From Paenibacillus gallinarum (GTDB lineage: Bacteria; Bacillota; Bacilli; Paenibacillales; Paenibacillaceae): a stretch of 64,000 bases of DNA. The position numbers were made by a program, and so were the translations under genes. Positions 1 through 8,045 of this stretch are shown one piece after another. The stretch is taken from the NCBI RefSeq assembly GCF_014836635.1, contig NZ_JACSQL010000006.1, forward strand, positions 62,001 through 126,000, given 5' to 3'. Below the pieces are notes generated by a model. It was not told the origin of the DNA. It made no database searches and saw nothing but the letters and a program-made list of their open reading frames with translations. How positions within the stretch are numbered: the stretch's first letter is position 1; every line of letters begins with the position of its first letter.

Positions 1-299
1 TTCCAAGCTTCGCGTGCATAATCGAGCGCATTCTTTAATGAAGCGGAGATACTGTGGTTGTATTCTTGAACGATAAAGACAAATCCATCTAAACTTGCAA
101 GTTTCGTATTCCAAGCAGTTGCTTGTTCCGTAGCATCCTCTTCTCCGAGTAGTGGGAGTTTGTAATCAGCTATATCGATAATTTCATAATTAGCATCCCC
201 GCGCTGATCAGCGATAATTTTCACCCATTCTCCAACTTGTGGACTTAAACGACCTTGACGAGTGCTTCCTAAAATAATTCCGATGTTTAGCTTTGACAT
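1..299 (-). CDS. NAD(P)H-dependent FMN reductase family protein (3' part cut by window edge)
   Basis: The reading frame starts at the ATG complementary to 297-299, behind a good AGGAGG-type ribosome binding site, and runs off the left edge after 99 residues. The N-terminus MSKLNIGIILGSTRQGRLSP has the GSxRxxR phosphate-binding loop of flavodoxin-fold NADPH-dependent FMN reductases. A later QEYNHSISASLKNALDY stretch matches the flavin-binding EYN segment and the following helix of the same family. Such proteins reduce FMN or quinones in the cytoplasm; the actual substrate cannot be told. It is transcribed away from the antiporter gene. Confidence 0.9.
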   Translation of the reverse strand, partial: MSKLNIGIILGSTRQGRLSPQVGEWVKIIADQRGDANYEIIDIADYKLPLLGEEDATEQATAWNTKLASLDGFVFIVQEYNHSISASLKNALDYAREAW

Positions 300-598
300 T
301 GTGATTTCCTCCTAATGGTTAATCATACTCGACCTGGACAATTTTACGGGGAGGGTGCTTAATGAAATGTTGATTATTACATGAAGATTAATTGTATTTA
401 CTATATAAACCTTATATGTATGTTTATTACGTTGACGTGATACGTTATTTTCGTTTATAGTACGACTGTACTTCAATACACAAAAGCCTAAAAGCAAAAA
501 AGCTTAAAAGTGAAAAAGCAAGTTTGACTTATGTGTTAAAAATAATGAAAACGAGAAGATATGAAATCATATCCAAACATGTATAAGGAGCTTTCACC
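300..598. other. Divergent intergenic region between the reductase and antiporter genes
   Basis: This 299-base gap must hold the promoters of two divergent genes. It contains a purine-rich stretch of near-repeats at about 480-520 and a TTGACT at 524-529 that could be a -35 element for the antiporter, but no well-spaced -10 box was found. No RNA gene or convincing ORF was seen. Confidence 0.5.
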
Positions 599-1966
599 AT
601 GGACAGACAGCTTAGTTTTTCAAAAAGTATGACGCTGATTATTTTTATTCTAGCACTATTATTTGTATCCATATTTCTATTAAAAGCGGAGCCGCATATC
701 CCACTTCTATTTACTACAGTAGGTACAGCTATGTTGCTGAGTATATTCGGTGTTTCTTGGAAAAAAATAGAGTCCGCAATAATCCAAGGGATCCAAACGG
801 CGATTATGCCCATTCTCATTCTCTCACTCATTGGTATTCTGATTGCCGTGTGGATGATGAGCGGCACCGTGCCAACTATTTTATACTATGGTATGGATTA
901 TATTAAACCTCATTATTTTGCAGTGAGCGCATTATATATCACAATCATTGTCTCGATGTTTACCGGAAGTTCTTTTACTACGGTGAGCACGGTAGGTGTC
1001 GCTCTGATGGGAATTGCTTTAACAACTGGTATTGCACCAACCATTGCTGCAGGAGCCGTTATTTGCGGCGCGTGTTTTGGAGATAAAATGTCACCGCTCT
1101 CGGATACGACGAATTTTGCTCCAGCGGTGGCGGGGATTTCTATTTTTACTCACATTCGTAATATGATGTTTACTACACTGCCTGCACTAATCCTTACAAC
1201 TATCTTTTTCTTATTTCTGCCAATGCCGAGCACGATTGATTTATCATCTATCCAAGAAATCAAACTCGCATTACAAGATGGATTCCATATTCATTGGCTA
1301 ACGTTGTTGTCTCCGATTGCCGTTATCACATGCTCAGTCAAGCGGGTGCCGATTCTTCCAACACTTGTTGTTGGGATCGTCAGCGGATTACTCATCACTG
1401 CACTTATTCAACAGCAGGCGTCTGTTAGTTTTTGGTTCAGTGTGATGCAGAGTGGTTACACCAGCTCGATTACGAATGAGACGGTAGCTTCTATCGTCAA
1501 TAGGGGTGGACTTCAGTCGATGATGGGATCCGTATCCCTGATCTTAATCGCTTTATCGCTCGGAGGGTTATTACAGTATTGTGGTGTGATCGAAGCTTTT
1601 TTCCGTAAGTTGATTCAGCCGCTGAAGCGTAAGAGCAATATCGTTCTTATGACGGGTGCCTCATCCATCGCCGTAAACGGAATGACAGGAGAGCAGTATT
1701 TATCTATTCTCTTACCAGGTCAGATGTTCAAGGATGAATATACACGCAGGGGGATTCCTGCCAGAACCTTGTCACGAACACTTGAGGATTGTGGGACACT
1801 TGTTAACCCACTGATTCCTTGGGGGGTAAGCGGGGCCTTTTTCGCAGCTACCTTAGGGGTTCCTGTTATCGAATATATTCCATATGCAACATTTTTATGG
1901 TTAAGTCCGATGATTACGTTTGCTTATGTTCTGATTCCCAAGTTGCAGAAACAATCGTTAGAATAG
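599..1966 (+). CDS. nhaC: Na+/H+ antiporter, NhaC family
   Basis: The 455-residue product is a polytopic membrane protein with about a dozen hydrophobic segments, the usual NhaC length. Family-like segments include FTGSSFTTVSTVG (about residues 121-133), CGACFGDKMSPLSDTTNFAP (about 157-176) and the C-terminal half-repeat around NGMTGEQYLSILLPG. NhaC proteins exchange cytoplasmic Na+ for external H+, sometimes with organic-acid exchange. The ATG at 599 follows AAGGAGC. A hairpin terminator follows, so the gene is probably transcribed alone. A malate-lactate antiporter (MleN) is the main alternative within the family. Confidence 0.9.
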   Translation: MDRQLSFSKSMTLIIFILALLFVSIFLLKAEPHIPLLFTTVGTAMLLSIFGVSWKKIESAIIQGIQTAIMPILILSLIGILIAVWMMSGTVPTILYYGMDYIKPHYFAVSALYITIIVSMFTGSSFTTVSTVGVALMGIALTTGIAPTIAAGAVICGACFGDKMSPLSDTTNFAPAVAGISIFTHIRNMMFTTLPALILTTIFFLFLPMPSTIDLSSIQEIKLALQDGFHIHWLTLLSPIAVITCSVKRVPILPTLVVGIVSGLLITALIQQQASVSFWFSVMQSGYTSSITNETVASIVNRGGLQSMMGSVSLILIALSLGGLLQYCGVIEAFFRKLIQPLKRKSNIVLMTGASSIAVNGMTGEQYLSILLPGQMFKDEYTRRGIPARTLSRTLEDCGTLVNPLIPWGVSGAFFAATLGVPVIEYIPYATFLWLSPMITFAYVLIPKLQKQSLE

Positions 1967-2010
1967 CAAAAGTAAAAGTAAATGTTACAAACTAAATACT
2001 GCCTAAGAGG

Positions 2011-2035
2011 AGTCGCGTAGATCGCGGCTTTTTTT
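2011..2035 (+). terminator. Rho-independent terminator after nhaC
   Basis: AGTCGCG, a 5-base loop and CGCGGCT are followed directly by a run of T, 45 bases after the antiporter stop codon. Confidence 0.8.
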
Positions 2036-2218
2036 CGTATAACTGGTGGGAAAGAATGAGTTTAAATTAAATAGTATTTTGTAAAATATTACATAAAAAT
2101 AAAGGATATAGTATAATTCGGTATGTTCGTTAATCCGATGAAATACTTTTGCGAAGCGTTGAAATAAGTAGATTAGTTAGAGGCATCTGTTCAAATACAT
2201 AAAATCTTGGAGGTTATC

Positions 2219-2800
2219 ATGAGAGAAATAGATTACACTGATTACTTTTGGCAGGATGAAAAGGTGAGGCTCCGTGCAATACAGGAAGAAGACTGGGAGA
2301 GTTGTTATATCAGTGATTTCGACACGCCTGCTCGTATTTTACTAGAATGTGCTGTTGAGTTACCACCTACCATTTTAGGGGCGAAAAAATTCGTAGAAGA
2401 TAATGCAAACTTTACTTCCACAAATGGACGAATTATGTTCACTATTGAAAACCTGGATGGCGATAGTATTGGCGGTATTAATCTAAACAGCATCAACGAG
2501 AGAAATGGAACATTTAGTATAGGGATTGTCATTGATAAAGAGTACCGAGGTAAGGGTTATGGAACAAGTGCCATGAAAATTCTTTTAAAATATGCATTCC
2601 TAGAACGTAGACTTAATAAATTTAATGATTGTGTTCTTGAAGGAAATGTCGGTTCGGCGCAGATGATGAGAAAACTCGGTTGTATTCAAGAAGGGGTTCG
2701 TCGTCAAGTAGTGTATGTAAATGGTAGGTACTTAGATTTTATATTGTTCGGGTTAACGAAAGATGAATTTATTGAAAAACAAAAGGAAGATGGAGAATGA
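2219..2800 (+). CDS. GNAT family N-acetyltransferase (RimJ/RimL-like)
   Basis: The 193-residue protein opens with VRLRAIQEEDWESCY, the usual first strand and helix of RimJ/RimL-type acetyltransferases. It carries the acetyl-CoA loop as EYRGKGYGTSAMKILLKYAF (motif A, R/QxxGxG/A). The C-terminal segment RKLGCIQEGVRRQ is typical of the family. ATG 2219 is chosen because GGAGG lies at 2209-2213, while the upstream TTG at 2207 is inside that site. The stop overlaps the next start (ATGA), so it is translationally coupled to the APH-type kinase. Substrate unknown. Confidence 0.88.
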   Translation: MREIDYTDYFWQDEKVRLRAIQEEDWESCYISDFDTPARILLECAVELPPTILGAKKFVEDNANFTSTNGRIMFTIENLDGDSIGGINLNSINERNGTFSIGIVIDKEYRGKGYGTSAMKILLKYAFLERRLNKFNDCVLEGNVGSAQMMRKLGCIQEGVRRQVVYVNGRYLDFILFGLTKDEFIEKQKEDGE

Positions 2801-3804
2801 ATAAGATGAGTGAGAAATCGCAGATGTATTTTCCAGTTTCTTATTCAACTCTATCTCATAAGGCACTACGAGAATTTATAGGAATGACTTATGGTCTGAA
2901 TGATATTACGGAGTTTCGTTATTTGCTTCGCGGGATGAATGATACCTATCTTATTAAAACATCAAAAGATAATTATGTGTTTAGAGTTTACAGGGCGGAT
3001 CGAAGATCTGAGTATTCTGAAGTTGCTTTTGAGATTGAATTGTTAACCTATTTAGATGGGAAAGAGATCCCAGTATCTCTACCCATAGCTGATCAGAGCG
3101 GGAATTTCATTCAAACGCTGAACGCTCCAGAAGGCAACAGATTCGGCGTGCTCTTTTCATTTGCAGAAGGGACAGAGAGGTCTATAGATGATGAAGAAAT
3201 AAGTCATCTTTTTGGTAAAGCTGTGGCTGATATTCATATGAAAACAGATGGTTTTCAGTCTGAATTTACAAGACAGCCATTAGACTTGGAGTATCTTATC
3301 CACCAATCACTCGTCTCGATCGAACCCTATATGACTCATCGAAGTGTGGATTTTGAATGGCTTAGAACGTTTGCAAAACAATTAGAAGAAAGACTACTCG
3401 AATTCCCATTAGAAGAGTTGGACTGGGGAATCTGTCATGGTGATCTTCATGGAAATACAAATATTAGCTTCAAAGAAGATATGTCATACACTCATTATGA
3501 TTTCGATCTATGTGGATTTGGTTGGAGAGCATACGACATTGCGGAATTTCGACTAGCCAGGGAAGTACGACTTCGTCATGATCCGGACAAATTAGAGCAA
3601 CTGTGGAATGCATTTATTGAGGGTTATGAATCGGTAAGAAAACTCAGCGAAAAGGATTTGCAAGCCGTGCCGATCTTTGTGGGAATAAGGCAGCTATGGT
3701 TAATGGGATTATGTCTAGGAGATTCTCATATTCATGGGAGTATTGATTTTGACGATGATTTTATTACCGAGAAACTAGACTTCTTTAAGAACTTGCAGGT
3801 TTAA
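2797..3804 (+). CDS. Aminoglycoside phosphotransferase (APH) family kinase
   Basis: The 335-residue protein has the protein-kinase-like APH fold. An N-lobe segment NYVFRVYRADRRS contains the likely ATP-site region, the catalytic loop is ICHGDLHGNTN (about residues 211-221, HGDxHxxN), and HYDFDLCGFGWRAYD carries the metal-binding Asp. It resembles small-molecule kinases of the CotS/homoserine-kinase group at least as much as true drug kinases, so antibiotic resistance cannot be assumed. It overlaps the preceding acetyltransferase by four bases and is followed by a fragment of a second APH gene. Confidence 0.87.
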   Translation: MNKMSEKSQMYFPVSYSTLSHKALREFIGMTYGLNDITEFRYLLRGMNDTYLIKTSKDNYVFRVYRADRRSEYSEVAFEIELLTYLDGKEIPVSLPIADQSGNFIQTLNAPEGNRFGVLFSFAEGTERSIDDEEISHLFGKAVADIHMKTDGFQSEFTRQPLDLEYLIHQSLVSIEPYMTHRSVDFEWLRTFAKQLEERLLEFPLEELDWGICHGDLHGNTNISFKEDMSYTHYDFDLCGFGWRAYDIAEFRLAREVRLRHDPDKLEQLWNAFIEGYESVRKLSEKDLQAVPIFVGIRQLWLMGLCLGDSHIHGSIDFDDDFITEKLDFFKNLQV

Positions 3805-3942
3805 AATAAAGTTGAATGCGATTACATTGAAGATCGTAATAAGGCAGAAGCCCACTTTGTTCAGTATTTGGCTGATAACGGTGTTCGAGTGTCCATGCCT
3901 ATCCATACATTAGATGGTGAATTATACGGAGGAGATAAGCTT
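3805..3942 (+). pseudogene. Fragment of a second APH family gene
   Basis: Directly after the kinase stop, in the same frame, the DNA reads through a stretch including AEAHFVQYLADNGVRVSMP and then HTLDGELY. This matches the N-lobe of APH kinases, where an AExxFIxYLxxNGVxVxxPI pattern is common. There is no ATG, no N-terminal beta strands and no catalytic loop. It runs in frame into the Nudix gene, so it is probably a deletion relic that supplies the Nudix ribosome binding site. Confidence 0.6.
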
Positions 3943-4413
3943 ATGAAGATTAGATCTGTTTCCCTAGGGATCATTAGAAAAGAAGAGGATGTTTTAGTTG
4001 AAGTTATTAATTATCCTGGGATCAGCACAACTTTCTACCGGCCAATTGGTGGAACTATCGAGTTTGGCGAAAATAGTAAACAAACATTAATAAGAGAAAT
4101 TAGGGAAGAACTGAATCAAGAAATTGAAGAACCACAATTAATCTCTGTTATAGAAAACATTTTTGGTGTGTTGGATGATATAGGACATGAAATAGATTTT
4201 ATTTATGAAGTGAATTTGAAAGAAAAGACCTTTTATGATCTTGATGAAATTGACGGAATCGAAGGGGATATTCATTATAAAGCTCAATGGAAACCATTGC
4301 AGTTTTTTGAATCGGAATGCGATGTAAAGTTGATTCCAGATGGGCTGCTAGACTTACTCTCACAACGAGATAACAACAATATAAGTGTAATTAAGCATGT
4401 GAAAACGAATTAA
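3943..4413 (+). CDS. Nudix hydrolase
   Basis: The Nudix box is clear from the GGTIEFGE segment followed by REIREELNQEI (consensus Gx5Ex7REUxEExGU), near residues 31-53 of a 156-residue protein. The second conserved Glu pair binds Mg2+ and the enzyme would hydrolyse a nucleoside diphosphate linked to X. ATG 3943 is chosen because GGAGGA lies 9 bases upstream. The upstream in-frame sequence belongs to the APH relic. Substrate unknown; it sits among other small modifying enzymes. Confidence 0.88.
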   Translation: MKIRSVSLGIIRKEEDVLVEVINYPGISTTFYRPIGGTIEFGENSKQTLIREIREELNQEIEEPQLISVIENIFGVLDDIGHEIDFIYEVNLKEKTFYDLDEIDGIEGDIHYKAQWKPLQFFESECDVKLIPDGLLDLLSQRDNNNISVIKHVKTN

Positions 4414-4422
4414 AGACTTGAG

Positions 4423-4612
4423 AGTAGCAAAAGATTTGGCGCGGAACAAGCTGTGTATCATTTGCAAAAGCTTGAAAGTAATTCAAAGGACGTGGAAACG
4501 TATGATTAGGTTAGTAAAGCCTGATTTAAAGTTGGAGGAAGAATACTTATCTTTTTATGAAGAATGGAAGCGATCTGGTGATGATATGGAGAACGCTTTC
4601 TTAAAATGCTAA
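4423..4612 (+). pseudogene. Remnants of two small genes, the second a truncated GNAT start
   Basis: Frame one (4423-4509) gives RFGAEQAVYHLQKLESNSKD and then a stop, which looks like the C-terminal end of a lost gene. An overlapping frame begins at ATG 4502 with MIRLVKPDLKLEEEYLSFYE, the typical opening of a GNAT acetyltransferase, but stops after 36 residues. The TATGATTAG overlap suggests the two were once coupled in an operon. Both look like deletion remnants. Confidence 0.5.
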
Positions 4613-4637
4613 AGAGAGGATGGAGGTACAACACAAG

Positions 4638-5498
4638 ATGAAACAATATAGAATAGAACAAGCAGATAAAAATATATTTGCAGTTCATCAAGTAATCTAT
4701 TCTAACTCCGATATTGAGATGTGGTATGACTGGAATACTCGCCTAAATGATACAAAATTTACAGACCAATGTTTTTGGATCCTGTGCGGCGAGGATAGAA
4801 TTGGAGGGGTGATAAAGATGAATGATACTGTAATGTATCCGTTTATGATCCCACCTTTTTCTGATCGGCAACAACTGTGGAGCATATTATTAACATGTTG
4901 CAATGATCTAAGGCATATCAACGGAGTTCTGCAAGAGGATGTAAATATACTGCACTCATATGGTTTTGAAGTAAATGTAATAAAGCAGGTCATGTGTTGT
5001 CCGACAGATACGCTTAAGGAGCCGGTACCTCCCAGTGGATTATCCTTGAACTTATTAGATGATTCTTTTGATATAACAAGAATTAAGAATGTAATGAAAG
5101 AAGGATACAGCGGTGGAATTGACTACGAGATCTTTGGTGTTCCGAGTGACGTGAAGATCATGGAGGATATATCGTATCTTATGCAAGTATACAAACATAC
5201 GAATCTTTCCGTATATGTCGTGGATGAACAAAACAATGAAATTGTTGGACTTTGTATCGCAGGTATCAGTGAAAAAATGCCCTTAGGTTTTGCAGAAATC
5301 GGAGAGTTATGTGTTGTCCCTCAGTATAGGCATAAAGGAATTGCAGAGTTCATGCTCAATTACATAAAACAATCAGCTAGTGCGTATACAGATGTATTAA
5401 AATTATGTGTTACTGTGGGAAATAATGCGGAATTACTATATAAGAAAACAGGATTCCAAGCAGGCCCACGATTTGCAAGGATGACCAAAAGAAATTGA
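4638..5498 (+). CDS. GNAT family N-acetyltransferase, two-domain length
   Basis: The 286-residue protein is longer than a single GNAT domain. The C-terminal half holds motif A as EIGELCVVPQYRHKGIAEFM followed by NAELLYKKTGFQAGPR, the usual motif B. The N-terminal half (about residues 1-130) may be a degenerate GNAT domain. The start is ATG 4638 because GGAGGT lies at 4624-4629; the upstream ATG 4620 sits on top of that site. It follows the truncated GNAT remnant. Substrate unknown. Confidence 0.8.
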   Translation: MKQYRIEQADKNIFAVHQVIYSNSDIEMWYDWNTRLNDTKFTDQCFWILCGEDRIGGVIKMNDTVMYPFMIPPFSDRQQLWSILLTCCNDLRHINGVLQEDVNILHSYGFEVNVIKQVMCCPTDTLKEPVPPSGLSLNLLDDSFDITRIKNVMKEGYSGGIDYEIFGVPSDVKIMEDISYLMQVYKHTNLSVYVVDEQNNEIVGLCIAGISEKMPLGFAEIGELCVVPQYRHKGIAEFMLNYIKQSASAYTDVLKLCVTVGNNAELLYKKTGFQAGPRFARMTKRN

Positions 5499-5553
5499 AT
5501 CGATCTTAAAACAGTATGCGAAACTACTAATCTTTTTAATAGAGAGGTGTGTA

Positions 5554-6060
5554 ATGAAGTTATTTCATTTTAGTGAAAATTCGGATATTAAAATCTTTAA
5601 CCCCCGAACAATTTACGATCAAACAGATGCAAAAGTCTGGACGATTGATAAGTATCATGCGCCACATTACTATTTTCCAAGGGAATGTCCAAGAGTCTGC
5701 GTTTGGCCTAAAGAAGATACAAAAGAACTAGATATTACTCGTTTTTTTGGAATGTCTCATGTGAACCGAATGATTGCAATTGAAACAGATTGGTATGATC
5801 GAGTCAGAAAAGGATCTATTTATCGCTACGTTTTTGATTCAGCAGATTTTGAGTTGGAAGAAGAAAATGCAGGGTATTATGTAGCAAGACGCCCAGTGAC
5901 TCCAATCGAAGTTGAAAGAATTGATGACTTGGTCACAGCTATTTTGGATGAAGGGATAGAACTTAGGATCACTCCCTCATTGATGCCTATGAAAGAATAT
6001 GTAATAGAGTCTACAATCAACTTCTCCATGATCCGGATGAGAAATGCAAAACAGGAATAA
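5554..6060 (+). CDS. Conserved hypothetical protein (DUF6886-like)
   Basis: The 168-residue soluble protein begins MKLFHFSENSDIKIFNPR and continues with VWTIDKYHAPHYYFPRECPR. I recall this pattern from a small Firmicutes family of unknown function often annotated DUF6886. The N-terminal 'F-H-F-S-E' with following charged and aromatic residues resembles the start of ADP-ribosyltransferase-like folds, but that is only a resemblance. AGAGAGGTG precedes ATG 5554. It lies alone between two acetyltransferase genes. Confidence 0.6.
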   Translation: MKLFHFSENSDIKIFNPRTIYDQTDAKVWTIDKYHAPHYYFPRECPRVCVWPKEDTKELDITRFFGMSHVNRMIAIETDWYDRVRKGSIYRYVFDSADFELEEENAGYYVARRPVTPIEVERIDDLVTAILDEGIELRITPSLMPMKEYVIESTINFSMIRMRNAKQE

Positions 6061-6229
6061 TGAAAAACCTTGAAAAGCAATTTATTTGATTCTTGGGAAC
6101 ATTAGTACTGTGAACTGATTTACTAATTTATATGTAAATGAAGAAGAAAGAAATTAAAATTATGTACAATTTGATATCTTATAAGAATTAAGGTACAGAG
6201 CCTACAAATTATATCTAAGGAGCGAATTT

Positions 6230-6769
6230 ATGAATATCAAAGTGCAATTAACCAGTAAAGAGGAATCACACATAATAAAAAACATATATCCTTTATATCT
6301 GTATGATCTATCAGAACACTATGTCAGGTATCCAAATGTTCATGGGATTTATGAAGAAAGTGATGATTTTAAAACACTAAGTGATCAATACGAAGTGCAA
6401 AATATTTGGTGGGAAAAACCAGACAGTTTGCATCCCTTTTTAATTTTAGCAGATGATTGTCCGGCGGGGTTTATCCTCATTGCTACTTCCCCGTATTGTG
6501 CAGAGAATGTTGACTATTTTGTACATGAGTTCTTTTTATTACGTCCATATAGAGGTCAAGGTATCGCTGAACAGGCTGCTACCAAAGTGTTTGATCAATT
6601 CAAGGGGAGATGGGAATTGTTCACTAATCCTTCTGAAAGAAACCCAACGGGACAAAGATTTTGGCGGAAGACCGTTTCTAATTATAGTAAAGGCGATTAT
6701 GTTGAGTTAAATGATGATACCTTTGACGGACAAAAACTAATATTTCGGTTTGATAATACAGAGAAATAA
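6230..6769 (+). CDS. GNAT family acetyltransferase (same subfamily as three others in the window)
   Basis: The 179-residue protein has an N-terminal NIYPLYLYDLSEH segment, a central HEFFLLRPYRGQGIAEQAA motif A, and RNPTGQRFWRKTVSNY as motif B. The same arrangement recurs in the GNAT genes at 22598, 51994 and 61254, which makes a subfamily with a 'LY.YD.SE' N-terminus and 'FFxLRxYRGxGxGxxAA'. AAGGAG precedes ATG 6230. Substrate unknown. Confidence 0.82.
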   Translation: MNIKVQLTSKEESHIIKNIYPLYLYDLSEHYVRYPNVHGIYEESDDFKTLSDQYEVQNIWWEKPDSLHPFLILADDCPAGFILIATSPYCAENVDYFVHEFFLLRPYRGQGIAEQAATKVFDQFKGRWELFTNPSERNPTGQRFWRKTVSNYSKGDYVELNDDTFDGQKLIFRFDNTEK

Positions 6770-6808
6770 GTTTTCAAATAGGATTCTCCAGAAGGAGGAA
6801 CTCGAATC

Positions 6809-7000
6809 TTGATTGTATTTTTGTTTATCGCTGTTTATATAATGCCAATATTAGGTTTTTTGTTCATAGTCGCATTATTAAGAGCAATCAAAAAAATTGT
6901 TAATAACAAGTCATATACAGCTGAAGTATTTTGGAGTGGGCTTCTATTTGGACTTATTGTTTGGTGTATTGCTATAGTTGCTATATTTAATGAATGGTGA
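6809..7000 (+). CDS. Small two-helix membrane protein
   Basis: The 63-residue product has two hydrophobic segments (about residues 1-24 and 42-60) around a basic loop RAIKKIVNNK. A TTG start at 6809 lies 10 bases after AAGGAGG, a good distance. No function is recognised. It could be co-transcribed with the preceding acetyltransferase, 39 bases upstream. Confidence 0.55.
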   Translation: MIVFLFIAVYIMPILGFLFIVALLRAIKKIVNNKSYTAEVFWSGLLFGLIVWCIAIVAIFNEW

Positions 7001-7070
7001 TGACGACTCCAGTTCGGACACTCATCTTCACCACAGTGAATCTACTATTTAGGTAAAGGAGTTGTTAAAC

Positions 7071-7970
7071 GTGGATCAGAAAGCAGCGAGTATTGCAGCC
7101 AATGAAACACCTGAAGGAACACAGATTATATATGGGGAGTTTGCGGGGGGAGAATCTTATTATTCTTGCAGCTACCGTCCTGACGTAGTTTATGCCAAAT
7201 ACGGCGATGTGGAACGAAGACTGCAGATCATAACGCCCTCCCGAAGCGGATACAAGTTTCCTCTAATCGTATATATACAAGGATCCGCATGGAGAAAACA
7301 GGATATATATTCTTCCATTCCTAATCTCGTTCAGATGGCAGCTAAGGGATATGTGATTGCCAGTGTAGAAATACGGGACACGGATGTTGCGCGTTTTCCA
7401 GCTGCTGTTGAGGATGTGAAATGCGCGATTCGGTATATGCGCAAGAATGCAGAGGAGTATGGTATTGATCCGGAACGCGTAGCGGTATGGGGCGATTCGT
7501 CCGGCGGACATCTCTCCTTAATGACGGGGCTTACGGTGGGCGAGTATGATAACGGCCTTTACAGTGAGGAGTCAGATGAAGTTAGTGCGGTCATCGATTA
7601 TTATGGGGTTACGGACCTACTGACTTTAGGGAAGTACAATAATATTCTTGACCATGATGCGGCTGATTCTCCTGAAGCCTTGTTCATTGGTGGAAAGGTA
7701 CAGGAACATATAGAATTGGCGAAGAAGGCAAGTCCACTTCATCAAGATTTGGATAAGGCGCTTCCACCGATTCTTATCGTGCATGGAGACAGTGACCATG
7801 TTGTACATATAAACCAGAGCATAGAGATGTATAAAGCTTTGAAAGCGCATGGACAGAGAGCATTCTTCTATAAAGTAGTAGGCGCAGATCATGGACCAGG
7901 CTTTTGGAATTCACAAGTGCTTGACGTCACGGCGAAGTTCTTATCTACTCACTTACATCGACCTCGATGA
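7071..7970 (+). CDS. Alpha/beta hydrolase (esterase/BD-FAE-like)
   Basis: The 299-residue protein has the nucleophile elbow AVWGDSSGGHLSLM (about residues 138-151), an acid as LIVHGDSDHVV and the catalytic His in ADHGPGFW. The oxyanion region is IVYIQGSAWRKQD in place of HGGG, as in BD-FAE/acetyl-esterase-type proteins. No signal peptide is seen, so it should act in the cytoplasm. GTG 7071 is favoured with AAAGGAG 9 bases away; a TTG at 7062 is too close to that site. It is convergent with the helicase gene. Confidence 0.85.
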   Translation: MDQKAASIAANETPEGTQIIYGEFAGGESYYSCSYRPDVVYAKYGDVERRLQIITPSRSGYKFPLIVYIQGSAWRKQDIYSSIPNLVQMAAKGYVIASVEIRDTDVARFPAAVEDVKCAIRYMRKNAEEYGIDPERVAVWGDSSGGHLSLMTGLTVGEYDNGLYSEESDEVSAVIDYYGVTDLLTLGKYNNILDHDAADSPEALFIGGKVQEHIELAKKASPLHQDLDKALPPILIVHGDSDHVVHINQSIEMYKALKAHGQRAFFYKVVGADHGPGFWNSQVLDVTAKFLSTHLHRPR

Positions 7971-8045
7971 AGAGGGAACGTATGAATTAGAAGAGGTGCT
8001 CACTGTACATGTTGAAATAAGACATCATTTCATGTCCGTAATTTC

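Noticed and set aside
529-867. Minus-strand open frame across the start of the antiporter gene
   Set aside because: It overlaps a well-supported membrane protein gene and encodes no recognisable domain; similar shadow frames (for example 32673-33128, 34574-35011, 36724-37092) were rejected for the same reason.
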